In this document: piece by piece, positions 8,417 to 17,561 of the stretch
Numbering within the stretch: position 1 is the stretch's first letter
How the letters are laid out: every line of letters begins with the position of its first letter
NCBI GenBank assembly: GCA_034423575.1
Contig: DAOUIF010000006.1
Span: 61,677-125,676, forward strand
DNA length: 64,000 bases
Direction: 5' to 3'
Origin: Bin87 sp034423575
GTDB taxonomy: Bacteria > Chloroflexota > Dehalococcoidia > Lucifugimonadales > UBA3495
Translations under genes and position numbers: made by a program
The notes under the pieces: generated by a model
Seen by the model: the letters and a program-made list of their open reading frames with translations, nothing else
What the model was told of the DNA's origin: nothing
Database searches by the model: none

Positions 8417-11400
8417 ATGATAATTCTGACCAAGCTGGCCCTGCAGAGTCGGACGGTCACCGTCATGATCCTGATCCTGGTGCTGGCCGGCGGCATCTAC
8501 GCCTACCGGCAGTTGCAACAGGAGCTTTTCCCCGAGATCAGCCTGAGAGTCATCAACGTCTCCACTTCCTACCAGCAGGGCACGCCGTACCAGGTTTCGC
8601 AAGAGGTCACCAAGCCCATCGAGGACCTGATAATCGGCATGGAGGGGCTGAGGGAGCTGACGTCAACCTCCCGGTCCAACAGCTCCCGCATCCGGGCCAG
8701 TTTCGAGCACAACGTTGATATCGAAGAGGCCGAGGCGGAAATCGTCAGCCGGGTATCCGGCCTGCGGCTGCCGGACGCCGCCGGCGACCCCCGCGTGTTC
8801 GAGTTGACCCCCAACAGGCGACCGGTCACGGAGCTGAGCGTGTCGGGTCAGCGGGATATCCCCGAGCTGCTCAGGATCGTCGAGCGTCAGATCACCCCAC
8901 CGCTTCAGGCGATTCCGGGCGTTTTCGAGGTGCAGGTTGAAGGCGGCGTAAATGAACAGGTAATCGTCACGGTGGACCCGACCTTGCTGAACACCTACGG
9001 ATTGACCATCCAGAACGTCATCGGGGCGCTGCAGGGAAACTCCGTTGACGTGAACGCCGGGACCGTGGAGTCCGCCGAAGGCACCGTGACCGTCCGCGCC
9101 TTTCACGGCTACACCGACCTGGACACCATCCGCAACTTGCCGGTCGGTTTTTCCCGACCCGCCGGGTCGCCGGCCTCGCCGCGCTCTCCGGGGAATAACG
9201 CCACCCCTATTAGGATGTCCGACGTCGCCGACGTGCGGGTCGCCACGCCGGAGGCCACGACCATCTCCCGCACCAACGGCCAGCCCAGCGTCAGCCTGAG
9301 CGTTCACAAGACCGGTGACGGCAACACCATAGAAATCACCCACGCCATCGACGCGTTGCTGGCGGATCTGCACGACCAGCTGCCGCCAGACCTGGAAATT
9401 TCGGTGGTCGAAAGCCAGGCGCCCCGCCTCGAAGAAGAGCTGGGCAAAGTTCTCGGGCAGGGTATGCAGGGCTTCATCTTTGCCGTGGCCGCGGTGTTCC
9501 TCTTCCTGCTGCAGTTGCGGCCGCGGCCCTTCGCGGGCATCGCCAACGCCATCCGGCCCACCATCATCATCGCCCTGTCCATCCCGCTCAGCGTGATGAT
9601 CACGATGCTGGTCATGGCCCTGTTCGACTGGACGTTGAACTTCATGAGCCTCGCCGGCCTGGCCATTGCCGTCGGCCGGATCGTCGACGACAGCATCGTC
9701 GTGCTGGAAAACATCTATCGGCACATCCAGGAGGGCAGTCCCCGGTCCGTAGCGGTGATCGCCGCGACCCAGGAGGTCAGCCCGCCCGTCGTAGCGTCCA
9801 CACTTACCACGGTGGCGGTGTTCGTGCCGCTGGGGTTCCTTCCGGGAGTGGTGGGGCAATTCTTCTCTCCCTTCGCCCAGACGGTCTGCGTTTCCCTGCT
9901 GGCGTCCACCCTGGTCGCCCTGACCGCGGTTCCCGTGCTGGCGTCGTGGTTCCTGCGCGCCGGCGACATGACCGACGATCCGGCCAACCCACGGGGCGAC
10001 ACCTACCTGCAGCAGATCTACACCCCCATTCTCCGGTTGGCGCTGCGCTACCGCCTGATCACCGCCATCGCCAGCGTCCTGGTCGTGCTGGCCAGTTTGA
10101 CGCTCATCCGCACACTGCCCATCGAGTTGTTCTCCCAGGGACGCACGGAGGGCATCCGCATCGACTTGACCCTAAGCGGCAATCCCTCCACCGTCCAACT
10201 CGTGGAGGAAGCCAGCGAGGTCGAAGCCATACTGGATGAGTTCGTCTCCCATGGGGCCGTCGCGACTTACCAAGTCACGCTGGGCGCAGGCAGCCGCAGC
10301 TTCGGCTCCACCGCAGACGCGGCCTTCGACCGGGCCGGCTTCAACATCCTGCTGGGAAACAATGCCCCGGACGACCTTGACGAAAGAATCCGGAACGCCC
10401 TGCCCGAAAAGCGGGGGGTGACCACCCGCGTCTTTGCGGATACCGGCGGGCCGGGCCGCGGCGGCGGTCTGCGCCTCACCCTCACCGGCGCCAACTACGA
10501 AGACGTGCGCATCGGCACCGACCGGCTGCGGGCCGCCGTCGAGCGTGATCCCGGCGTGCGCAACGTACAGACCAACATCGTCGATGGCAGAGAGGAGTTG
10601 ACCATTGCCATTGACCCCGACGCGGCCGGGCGTTACGGCCTGTCCACCATGGGCGTCGCCAACCAGATCCGCACCTGGATGCGCGGCAGCGACGTTGCCG
10701 AGATCGACGTGAACGGAGAGACGCTGGACGTGGTGGTTCGCGGGGTTCCGGAAGCCGTCGACGACCCGTCGGATATTCCCCTCCTGCCTATCGGCTCCAA
10801 CGCCGGCGCCGTCCCTCTGGGCAGCATCGCCGACACCCGACACACCGTCGGCCCCAGCGTCGTGACCCACTACGACGGCCACCGCTCCGCCACCATTTCC
10901 GGCGGCCTGGCCGGACGCGACGCCGGCGCCATTGGAGATCGGGTTGACGCCATCGTCGCGGCCACGCCTCTGCCCCCGGGGGTCACCGTACGATCCGGCG
11001 GAACCTTCAGCGACATCCGCGAGGAGTTCAACAACGTCTACGTGGCCATGGTCATCGGCGTTTCCCTGGTGTACCTGGTGATGGTGGCAACCCTGGGATC
11101 GCTGAAGATACCATTCATCGTGGTGCTCAGCATGCCGTTGGCCGTGGTGGGCGCGCTGGTTGCGCTGGTCATCACCGACCGTTCGCTGAGCCTGCCAGCC
11201 TTGATGGGTTTCCTGCTCCTGGTGGGTATCGTGGTGACCAACGCCATCGTGCTGCTTACTTTTGTGCACCAGCAACGCCGCGCCGGCCTGGAACCGCTGG
11301 AAGCGGTGATGTCCGCCGGCCGCACCCGCGTGCGTCCCATCCTGATGACCGCTTTCACCACAATCCTGGCCTTAATCCCCCTTTCGATGAGCGAATCGGC

Positions 11401-11632
11401 CGGTCTGGTGGGCGCGGAACTTGCAACCGTCGTCATAGGAGGCCTGATCAGTTCCACCTTCCTCACCCTCGTGGCGGTCCCGGTGGTCTACATGCTGTTT
11501 GAAGAATCCGCGCCCAACCTCTACCGCCGCGTACTCCGACTCGTTGGCATGGGTAACGGCCGGCGCGGCGCCATGGTCGCTCCCGACCTTGACGCCAATC
11601 CTGAAACGGGCGGTTCGTCGGCCTCTGACTGA
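8417..11632 (+). CDS. RND-family efflux transporter (AcrB/HAE-like)
   Basis: 1071-residue proton-driven exporter of the AcrB/MexF superfamily, with the expected duplicated layout: one N-terminal transmembrane helix, a large extracytoplasmic loop, a helix bundle, then the same again. The TM4 proton-relay pair is present as Asp424-Asp425 in GRIVDDSIVVLENI. The TM10 position that carries Lys in AcrB is Thr here (GIVVTNAIVLL). No periplasmic adaptor or outer-membrane channel gene is adjacent, consistent with RND pumps of organisms without a classical outer membrane. GGGAG precedes the ATG. The C-terminus (about 30 residues) is a polar tail. Drug versus lipid or other substrate cannot be told from sequence. 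Confidence 0.9.
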   Translation: MIILTKLALQSRTVTVMILILVLAGGIYAYRQLQQELFPEISLRVINVSTSYQQGTPYQVSQEVTKPIEDLIIGMEGLRELTSTSRSNSSRIRASFEHNVDIEEAEAEIVSRVSGLRLPDAAGDPRVFELTPNRRPVTELSVSGQRDIPELLRIVERQITPPLQAIPGVFEVQVEGGVNEQVIVTVDPTLLNTYGLTIQNVIGALQGNSVDVNAGTVESAEGTVTVRAFHGYTDLDTIRNLPVGFSRPAGSPASPRSPGNNATPIRMSDVADVRVATPEATTISRTNGQPSVSLSVHKTGDGNTIEITHAIDALLADLHDQLPPDLEISVVESQAPRLEEELGKVLGQGMQGFIFAVAAVFLFLLQLRPRPFAGIANAIRPTIIIALSIPLSVMITMLVMALFDWTLNFMSLAGLAIAVGRIVDDSIVVLENIYRHIQEGSPRSVAVIAATQEVSPPVVASTLTTVAVFVPLGFLPGVVGQFFSPFAQTVCVSLLASTLVALTAVPVLASWFLRAGDMTDDPANPRGDTYLQQIYTPILRLALRYRLITAIASVLVVLASLTLIRTLPIELFSQGRTEGIRIDLTLSGNPSTVQLVEEASEVEAILDEFVSHGAVATYQVTLGAGSRSFGSTADAAFDRAGFNILLGNNAPDDLDERIRNALPEKRGVTTRVFADTGGPGRGGGLRLTLTGANYEDVRIGTDRLRAAVERDPGVRNVQTNIVDGREELTIAIDPDAAGRYGLSTMGVANQIRTWMRGSDVAEIDVNGETLDVVVRGVPEAVDDPSDIPLLPIGSNAGAVPLGSIADTRHTVGPSVVTHYDGHRSATISGGLAGRDAGAIGDRVDAIVAATPLPPGVTVRSGGTFSDIREEFNNVYVAMVIGVSLVYLVMVATLGSLKIPFIVVLSMPLAVVGALVALVITDRSLSLPALMGFLLLVGIVVTNAIVLLTFVHQQRRAGLEPLEAVMSAGRTRVRPILMTAFTTILALIPLSMSESAGLVGAELATVVIGGLISSTFLTLVAVPVVYMLFEESAPNLYRRVLRLVGMGNGRRGAMVAPDLDANPETGGSSASD

Positions 11633-11784
11633 TTGCTTCGAATATCTCCTTGCTGGGAACGACCATCCTGAGAGCGCCAGCGACCGGCCCCATCGTCCGC
11701 GAAATGCCGCACGCGCGTCAACGCAAAATTCGGGTATCATAATCGTCCTGGTACGCTGAGTATCAACTTCACAAGGAGGCGGTG

Positions 11785-12174
11785 ATGGCTACCGCCGGAC
11801 AGGACACCGTCGCCCAACGCGTCGAACAGGCCGTTGCCTTCCTGGCGCAGTCGGACAGTGAATTCGACGCGGGAGATCGCAGGCAAGGGTCGGAAAAACT
11901 CTACGGCGCGGCCACGCAAGTGGTTATAGCTGCCGCCAAGCAGCGCGGTTGGCAATATCGGAGCCATCGCGCAACCAAAAACGCGGTCATCCAGCTGGAA
12001 TCGGAATACCAGGACCCATTGATAGTCGCCGGATTTCTCGCCGCCGAAAAGTTCCACAAGAACTTCTTTCACGATGAAATGGAGGACTACGAGATCGTAG
12101 CCGACCGGCCCATCGTCCACCGCTTTGTGAACCGTCTAGTCGCGTTGGTCAACGACTATCCAAACGGGGTCTGA
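11785..12174 (+). CDS. Small helical protein resembling the PaREP1/HEPN superfamily
   Basis: 129 residues, predicted mostly helical, with an arrangement (an N-terminal helix rich in Ala, QGSEKLYGAATQVVIAAA, then a FLAAEKFHKNFFHDEM helix) that resembles PaREP1-type HEPN proteins. These are often nucleic-acid- or nucleotide-binding partners in toxin or defence pairs, though stand-alone copies are common. No RxxxxH HEPN RNase motif is visible. ATG at 11785 is chosen over the GTG one codon earlier because GGAGG lies 5 nt upstream. It is followed closely by another small gene at 12226. Function unknown. Confidence 0.6.
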   Translation: MATAGQDTVAQRVEQAVAFLAQSDSEFDAGDRRQGSEKLYGAATQVVIAAAKQRGWQYRSHRATKNAVIQLESEYQDPLIVAGFLAAEKFHKNFFHDEMEDYEIVADRPIVHRFVNRLVALVNDYPNGV

Positions 12175-12225
12175 TTCCGCGCGACAAGATGAATGCAAAT
12201 TGAAAGTCGCCAAAAGGAGAAGAAC

Positions 12226-12549
12226 ATGTACGTACTGCGTAGAATTTTCAAGACCAAGCCCGGCGAGGCTCGACGGGTGGCCAGCCTGCTGCAGAAACAG
12301 GGCCAGATTTTCCACGACGCCGGACAGCGCAGCGAAATCCGGGTCTATTTCAACGGCGCGACCACTCCGGCGGAGCAGGACGTCGTCATTCTCGAATGGA
12401 CTGATGAGTCCCTGATGTCGCCCATGCGCGGCGACAATCAACTGCCCCCGGCGGCGCTGGAAGTGGGTGCACAGATCAGGCCGCTGGTGGAGAGCAACCG
12501 CATCGAGTTCTGGGAGCTGATGTCGCCCGACAAGATGATGGACGTCTAG
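12226..12549 (+). CDS. Hypothetical protein, possible dimeric alpha-beta barrel (NIPSNAP/ABM-like)
   Basis: 107 residues starting MYVLRRIFKTKPGEAR. The alternating beta-strand and amphipathic helix pattern (MYVLRRIF strand, a helix through VASLLQKQGQIF, the strands EIRVYFN and DVVILEW) resembles the small dimeric ferredoxin-like barrels found in NIPSNAP and monooxygenase-like proteins, but I do not recognise a specific family. ATG at 12226 is preferred to 12193 because AAAAGGAGAAG lies immediately before it. The next gene (12577) follows after 27 nt with its own strong ribosome site, so these small genes are likely one operon. Confidence 0.65.
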   Translation: MYVLRRIFKTKPGEARRVASLLQKQGQIFHDAGQRSEIRVYFNGATTPAEQDVVILEWTDESLMSPMRGDNQLPPAALEVGAQIRPLVESNRIEFWELMSPDKMMDV

Positions 12550-12576
12550 TCGCTTGAACCTTCAGGAGGCAGCATC

Positions 12577-13047
12577 GTGGAAGTAGCACAGGTGGCGGAG
12601 ATACTCTTGGAGCGCGAACAGACGGTGTCCGTGGCCGAGGCCTGCACCAACGGCCTGCTCGGCTACACGCTGGGCACCATTCCGGGCGCGTCCCGGTTCT
12701 TCCCGGGCGGCGTCGTCGCCTACACCGGAGGGCTGAAGGAAAAGATCCTCGGCGTGCCCGACGAGCTCTACGAGACCGCGGGCAGCGTGAGCCGGGAGAT
12801 GGCCATCGCCATGGCTCGCGGCGCTCTGGAGCTCACGGGCACCGACTTTGCCCTGTCGACCACCGGAGTCACCGGCCCGGCCGCGGGCCGCAGCGGGTTG
12901 CCCATCGGCACCTTCTGGATCGGCCTGGCTGTCAAGGACGGCGAAGACGCCGCCATCGAGATCCGCGTCGGCGGCGACCGCGACGCCACCAAGCACGGAG
13001 CGGTGCAGGCCGCCATCGACCTGCTGGGAAGGGAGCTGACCGGTTAG
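12577..13047 (+). CDS. Stand-alone CinA C-terminal domain protein (PncC-like) with altered active-site motif
   Basis: 156 residues covering only the CinA C-terminal domain, which in PncC hydrolyses nicotinamide mononucleotide to nicotinate mononucleotide in pyridine nucleotide recycling. The start is GTG at 12577 with TCAGGAGG eight nt upstream. Fold landmarks are present: GASRFFPGGVVAYTGGLK (about 35-52), STTGVTGPAAG, PIGTFWIGLA and GDRDATKH near the end. In place of the usual AE-S-CTGG motif, however, it reads VAEACTNG: the proposed nucleophilic Ser is Ala and one Gly is Asn. The Lys in GGLKEK is retained. Activity as an amidase is therefore doubtful; it may be a binding or regulatory variant. 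Confidence 0.85.
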   Translation: MEVAQVAEILLEREQTVSVAEACTNGLLGYTLGTIPGASRFFPGGVVAYTGGLKEKILGVPDELYETAGSVSREMAIAMARGALELTGTDFALSTTGVTGPAAGRSGLPIGTFWIGLAVKDGEDAAIEIRVGGDRDATKHGAVQAAIDLLGRELTG

Positions 13048-13115
13048 ATCCCTTTCCCGCTCCCCCCTTTCATTATCGGCGCTGAGCGCACGCTTTCGCG
13101 AACCGCGATCGAATT

Positions 13116-13145
13116 CGTATGGGCGAATAGTTATTCGCCCATACG
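13116..13145. repeat. Short perfect inverted repeat (GGGCGAAT family), copy A
   Basis: Two perfect 14-bp arms, CGTATGGGCGAATA (13116-13129) and its reverse complement (13132-13145), separated by 2 nt. The core TGGGCGAAT/ATTCGCCCA matches a second element at 32017-32044, so this is a dispersed family, not a local terminator; no T-run follows. It fills the gap between the CinA-like gene and the LLM-class gene. Confidence 0.85.
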
Positions 13146-13192
13146 TGCTGTCGTCACCGCGTCGAGACTGTGACGCTAACCGAGGTACCGCA

Positions 13193-14203
13193 ATGAAATT
13201 CGGAGTATCCCTTTCCGCAATCGCCCAGCAGCCGGCCGGCGCCGACATGCAGCAGGCCTTCGCCGACATCTGCTCCTACGTGGGCGCGGCGCGGGACCTC
13301 GGGTTCGACATGGTCTACCAGGGCCAGCACTACCTGACCGACCCCTACCAGCAGTTGCAAACCATGCCGCTTCTCGCGCGGATCTCCGCGGAGGCCCGGG
13401 GCATGGGCCTGGTCGCCACCATGCTGGTGCCACTGCATCATCCGGTGGACCTGGCGGAACGGGTGGCAACGATGGACGTGATCACCGGGGGCAATTTCAC
13501 CCTGAGCGCCGCCCTGGGCTACCGCGACGAGGAATACGACAACTTCGGCGTGCCGCGCCGCACCCGGGTGAGCCGCTACCTGGAATGCCTGGAGGCCATG
13601 CGCCTGCTGTGGTCGGGCGAAAAGGTGAACTACGAGGGGCAGTACTTCCGGTTGACGGACGCCCAGCTCATGCTCCGACCCGTGCAGCAGCCCCACCCGC
13701 CGGTTTGGGTGGCCGCCAACAGCGACGCCGCCATCACCCGCGCCGCCCGGATGGGCTACACCTGGTACGTGAACCCTCACGCGAAATTCGACACCATCAG
13801 CCAGCAGGTTGAGATGTACCATGAGGCCGCCGGCGCTGCCGATTCGGGAGCGCCCGATCGCCTGCCCCTGGGCCGCGAGGTCTTCGTCGGCCGCACCCAC
13901 GAGGAGGCCTTCGCCAATGCCGCACCCTATCTGGGTGGAAAGTACGAAGCCTACGCCCAGTGGGGCCAGGACAAGGCCCTGCCCGGCGAGGAGAACTTCC
14001 GCGAGCCCTTCGAGGACCTGGCCCGCGATCGCTTCGTCATCGGCGACCCCGATGAGGTGGTGGAGGAACTATCCCGTTACCGCGCGCTGGGAATGTCCCA
14101 CGGCTGCTTCCGCATGATGTGGCCCGGCATGCCGCTGGCCGACGGCATCGCCAACCTGGAACTTTTCGCCGACCGCGTGGCGCCGCACCTGCGGGAGAGC
14201 TAG
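13193..14203 (+). CDS. LLM-class (luciferase-like) flavin-dependent oxidoreductase
   Basis: 336-residue TIM-barrel flavoenzyme of the bacterial luciferase superfamily, using FMNH2 or F420 to oxidise or monooxygenate a small organic molecule. The N-terminus MKFGVSLS and the segments FDMVYQGQHYL, LVATMLVPLHHPVDLAERVATMD, FTLSAALGYRDEEYDNFGVP, YLECLEAMRLLWSG and PPVWVAANSDAAITRAARMG are typical of this superfamily. ATG at 13193 fits the family N-terminus; an in-frame start further upstream overlaps the inverted repeat and is rejected. The ribosome site is weak (CGAGG). The stop is 26 nt from the convergent acylase gene. Cofactor and substrate cannot be decided from sequence. Confidence 0.88.
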   Translation: MKFGVSLSAIAQQPAGADMQQAFADICSYVGAARDLGFDMVYQGQHYLTDPYQQLQTMPLLARISAEARGMGLVATMLVPLHHPVDLAERVATMDVITGGNFTLSAALGYRDEEYDNFGVPRRTRVSRYLECLEAMRLLWSGEKVNYEGQYFRLTDAQLMLRPVQQPHPPVWVAANSDAAITRAARMGYTWYVNPHAKFDTISQQVEMYHEAAGAADSGAPDRLPLGREVFVGRTHEEAFANAAPYLGGKYEAYAQWGQDKALPGEENFREPFEDLARDRFVIGDPDEVVEELSRYRALGMSHGCFRMMWPGMPLADGIANLELFADRVAPHLRES

Positions 14204-14229
14204 GCACCTGCTGAATCGACGCTGCACAG

Positions 14230-16587
14230 CTACCCCGCCCGCAGCGTCTGCTCCGTCTCCGCGGCACCCTTGACCCGCTCCCAGTCGTACAGCATGGGCG
14301 CCATGCGCACCTTGCTCCACATCTCCGACTGGTCGGAGTAGTGCGGGCTGGCCGGGTGCCCCGAGGCTCCCAGCGGCACCGCCCAAAGCGAGCGATTCCA
14401 GTCGGCAGGATCGTAGGCGTAGCGGAACACCGAGAGCCCGCCCACGGTTGCCAGGTCGCCCGGCGCGTAGGAGCCGGCCCACGGCGTGTCGCCGTCGCCG
14501 CCGGTGGGTATTTCCGGCGGGTCCAGCAGGGCGCCCAGCGCGGGCATCGCCATGGAAAGCGGATGCTGCGGCCGCGCCCGGTGCACGTGGTCCCATCGCC
14601 AGCCATCAATGTCAGCGCCTAGCTTTGCCGTCAGAGTGCGAACAGCTTCCTCTAACACTGCGGTCAAAACCCCGGCCCAGTCCTCGCCGTTGGGCAGCAG
14701 GTCGGTGTCGCCAGCGGCAATGGCGTCGGCCATCAGGTTCTTGAACCGATTGAGGAAGACTCCTCGCCCCCGGTCCAGCGGCTGCCACGCCATCGCAGCC
14801 AGATCTTCCCCGATGTTGTATTTCAGCAGACGCCACAGCAACGCGTCCCGCATCGCGCTGTATATGGTTGGCTCAACGGTGCCGGGGTCAATGCTGCCCG
14901 ACCAGTTCTGGAGCTTCGCAACAGCCTCTGCGGTCGCGGGGTCGTCGGGCGCAGGCACGCCGGAAAGCGCAGCCACGTAGGTTTTTGCCGGGATCGACAC
15001 GCGCTCGGCGTGGATTCGCCCCATGTCATTGGCAGCCGCTCCGGATATGCTCTCCACTCCGTGGGTCACTCGCATGGCCCGGTAGCCGGGGGCAAAGTCC
15101 ATGGATATGTAGTACGGATACTCCGCACCCACCGGCCGGTTGTTGGCAGTGACGATGTACCCCTTGGACGGATTGATGTAGCGCGGCATTTCTTCAAAGG
15201 GAATGCTGCCTTGCCACTCGTGCTCCCCGTCCCATCCCGGGACCGGCAGCGGAGCGGGCACGTCGCCCGGCCGACGGGGAATCTCGCCCCGGCACTGGTA
15301 GCCAATGTTGCCGTGCACGTCGGTCATTACGAAGTTGTTCACCGGGTCAACCCAGCCCTGCATGGCGTCGGCCAGTTCGTTCACGCTGGTGGCCTCCAGC
15401 ATGGCGGGCAGGATGCCGGTCCATGGGTCGCCACCGTCGCCAGACGTGTAGCGCAGGGCCAGGCCATATCCCGACATTGGGTCGCCGCCCACCACCGGCC
15501 CATGATGTGTCGCCCAGGTGCGCAGGTGCACGTCCTCGCCGCCGCGAACCTTGATGACCTCGTCGCGCACGTTGGCGTTGAACCAGTCCTCCTGGTGCTG
15601 GTAGAGGGACGGATCGGCGTCGTTGAACCGCTCGATGTACAGGTCCTGGTAATCAGCGGCGGTATGCGTCACGCACCAGGCAACCCACTGATTGTGCCCG
15701 AAATGCGGGAATCCCGGCATGCCGGCGAAGGAGTTACCGACCACGTCGAAGGTGTCACAAGCCAAGTGGTTCTGGTAATACACGCTGGGCGTGTCGAGGC
15801 CCCGGTGGCTGTCGCCGGCCAGCAATCCTTTGCCGGTAGCGGTACGCTCCGGGCCGATGGCCCATGAGTTGGAGCCGCTGTCCATCTCACCGATGAGGTT
15901 CAGGTTGGCGGCGTGTTCCAGCAACTGCTCCAGGCCCACATCCACCGCGCCGTCATAATCGGCGCCGGTGGGGATGATGACCGGCTGACCCGGCGGGTAG
16001 GATGGGAACAGCGCAGCGGCTCGTTCAGCGCCCAACGCCTTCACCAGCCGCGCCCGCCACGCCTTGGTCTCGAAGACGCCCATGAAGATGTGGCGCACCT
16101 TGAAGACGGCCAGGCTGTGCCACGGCTCCCACGGCTCCGGCTCGATGCCGGCGATGGCGTACTCTGCCGGCAGGGGTGCATCGCTGTTGATGAACGCGTT
16201 GACACCGGCGGCGTAGGCTTCCAGCATGGCCTTGGCCCGAGCGCCAGCCGCCTCGCAATCAGCCCTGGCCGCGTCCTCCAGCCGGTGCCGGCGCATCTGC
16301 ATATCCTGCCCGACGGCGGATTCTCCGGCAGCCTCAGCCCAGCGGCCCACGGCCCGAAGACGATCAAACTCCATGGCCCAAAGCCTGTCCTGCGCAGTGA
16401 CGAAGCCCTGGGCGAACCAGGCGTCGTGCTCGTTGGACGCTTGCACGTGGGGAATGCCCCATTGATCGCGCCAGACCCGGACGTCGGCGTTCAGGCCCGG
16501 CAGGGCGAGAATGCCATCCAGGGGAGGGATTGCGCTCTTCAGATCGTGGGAGGTTATGGAGGTGGGGTTGGCGGCGGTGATCGTCAT
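14230..16587 (-). CDS. Penicillin acylase-family N-terminal nucleophile hydrolase
   Basis: 785-residue Ntn-hydrolase precursor of the penicillin/acyl-homoserine-lactone acylase family, which cleaves amide bonds after self-processing. The autocleavage site is clear: MDSG|SNSWAIGP with Ser239 becoming the N-terminal nucleophile of the beta chain. The alpha-chain part contains RDQWGIPHVQA and AQGFVTAQDRLWAMEFDRLR, both family hallmarks. Further beta-chain landmarks are GLLAGDSH and ending EWQGSIPFEEMPRYINPSKG. ATG at 16587 is selected (GGAG upstream, family-like beginning); a longer in-frame N-terminus from 16749 is Arg-rich and unlikely. No signal peptide is visible, unlike most exported relatives, suggesting a cytoplasmic enzyme. 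Possible substrates include beta-lactams, N-acyl amino acids or N-acyl-homoserine lactones. Confidence 0.9.
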   Translation of the reverse strand: MTITAANPTSITSHDLKSAIPPLDGILALPGLNADVRVWRDQWGIPHVQASNEHDAWFAQGFVTAQDRLWAMEFDRLRAVGRWAEAAGESAVGQDMQMRRHRLEDAARADCEAAGARAKAMLEAYAAGVNAFINSDAPLPAEYAIAGIEPEPWEPWHSLAVFKVRHIFMGVFETKAWRARLVKALGAERAAALFPSYPPGQPVIIPTGADYDGAVDVGLEQLLEHAANLNLIGEMDSGSNSWAIGPERTATGKGLLAGDSHRGLDTPSVYYQNHLACDTFDVVGNSFAGMPGFPHFGHNQWVAWCVTHTAADYQDLYIERFNDADPSLYQHQEDWFNANVRDEVIKVRGGEDVHLRTWATHHGPVVGGDPMSGYGLALRYTSGDGGDPWTGILPAMLEATSVNELADAMQGWVDPVNNFVMTDVHGNIGYQCRGEIPRRPGDVPAPLPVPGWDGEHEWQGSIPFEEMPRYINPSKGYIVTANNRPVGAEYPYYISMDFAPGYRAMRVTHGVESISGAAANDMGRIHAERVSIPAKTYVAALSGVPAPDDPATAEAVAKLQNWSGSIDPGTVEPTIYSAMRDALLWRLLKYNIGEDLAAMAWQPLDRGRGVFLNRFKNLMADAIAAGDTDLLPNGEDWAGVLTAVLEEAVRTLTAKLGADIDGWRWDHVHRARPQHPLSMAMPALGALLDPPEIPTGGDGDTPWAGSYAPGDLATVGGLSVFRYAYDPADWNRSLWAVPLGASGHPASPHYSDQSEMWSKVRMAPMLYDWERVKGAAETEQTLRAG

Positions 16588-16690
16588 GGCGGTCAACTCC
16601 AGTATCGAATGTCGCCATCTTACCGCACGATGCGGCGACAGTGGAGTTGCCGAGACTCCCACCCGTGCCCGGTTGCGCCGGGACGGAGAC

Positions 16691-17539
16691 CTAACGCTGT
16701 GCCGACTCCCGTTGGGCCGGCGTCTCCTGCAACATTTCGCGCACCTCAAGGGCCGAGGGCGTTGCCGGCGTCGGTTCCGCGTCGGTTCGGCTCAGCTCGG
16801 CGGCTGCCGCAGCGATGCGCTCACGGGCCAACCCGCAGTATTCGTCGGACAGGTCGATGCCAACGTACTGGCGCCCCTCCATGAGGGCGGCGATGGCGGT
16901 GGTCCCGCTGCCGATGAAAGGATCCATTACCACCTCGGCAGTGGTCGCCGCGATGGCCCGCCGCGCCAGCTCCACCGGGAAGGACGCCGGATGCGGGTTG
17001 CCCCGGTCCTGCCGGATTCGCCACACATCGCCGATGCCGCCGGCCTTGGGGGCCAGGCGGAACTCCGGGTTGGCGACCAGATAGATCACTTCGTATGTAG
17101 GCAGGAAATACCCGGGATTGTGGTTGAACCCGCCGGAGCGTTGCCAGATGATAATCTGCCGCACCGGAAATCCGTCCATGATGTCGGCCCGGTCCTGCAG
17201 CAGGCCGCGCTGCACCCGCCACTTGTGGTTGTAGAAGATCGCCCCGTCGGGAGTGAGCACCCGCAGCATTTCGCTCAAACACTCCCGCTGCCACTCCACG
17301 TAGTCCTGGTGGGGCATACTGTCGCCGTGCGCGGCGTATCCTTGCTGCAACATCAGGCTGGCGCGCGACCATTTGCCGCCGTTGCCGTTTTTCATCCCGT
17401 TGCCGCTGCTGTTGAGCAGGTTATAGGGCGGCGAGGTGACCACCAGGTTCACCGCCGCCGACGGCATCCGGCCCATGGCCGAGAGGCAATCGTCGCAGTG
17501 GATCTGATTGAGCCAGGGTTCTATATTGGTCGGATTCAT
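16691..17539 (-). CDS. Orphan beta-class DNA methyltransferase (N6-adenine or N4-cytosine)
   Basis: 282-residue amino-methyltransferase with the beta-class motif order: catalytic motif IV TSPPYN at residues 35-40 comes first, and the SAM-binding motif I DPFIGSGTT follows at 205-213, then YVGIDLSDEYC. SPPY is compatible with N4-cytosine or N6-adenine modification. ATG at 17539 is chosen; a TTG start 11 codons upstream would read through a palindrome that looks regulatory. No restriction nuclease or specificity subunit lies next to it, so it is likely an orphan methylase acting in regulation or protection. It lies 103 nt upstream of the acylase gene on the same strand. There is no Shine-Dalgarno before the ATG. 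Confidence 0.9.
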   Translation of the reverse strand: MNPTNIEPWLNQIHCDDCLSAMGRMPSAAVNLVVTSPPYNLLNSSGNGMKNGNGGKWSRASLMLQQGYAAHGDSMPHQDYVEWQRECLSEMLRVLTPDGAIFYNHKWRVQRGLLQDRADIMDGFPVRQIIIWQRSGGFNHNPGYFLPTYEVIYLVANPEFRLAPKAGGIGDVWRIRQDRGNPHPASFPVELARRAIAATTAEVVMDPFIGSGTTAIAALMEGRQYVGIDLSDEYCGLARERIAAAAAELSRTDAEPTPATPSALEVREMLQETPAQRESAQR

Positions 17540-17543
17540 AGAA

Positions 17544-17561
17544 AGCGTATGAATACGCTTA
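17544..17561. promoter_or_regulatory. Palindromic candidate operator before the methyltransferase start
   Basis: Perfect inverted repeat AAGCGTAT-nn-ATACGCTT, 18 bp, ending 5 nt before the methyltransferase ATG on the minus strand. It occupies exactly the place where a ribosome site would be expected. It could be an operator, an RNA hairpin over the start, or the enzyme's own target for autoregulation. Confidence 0.5.

Noticed and set aside
13116..13145. Interpretation of the inverted repeat after the CinA-like gene as a rho-independent terminator
   Set aside because: There is no T-run on either side and a sequence-related copy occurs inside the ribosomal operon where termination would be harmful.
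16588..16749. Longer N-terminus for the acylase
   Set aside because: The added 54 residues are Arg-rich, overlap the methyltransferase 3' end and have no signal peptide or ribosome site.
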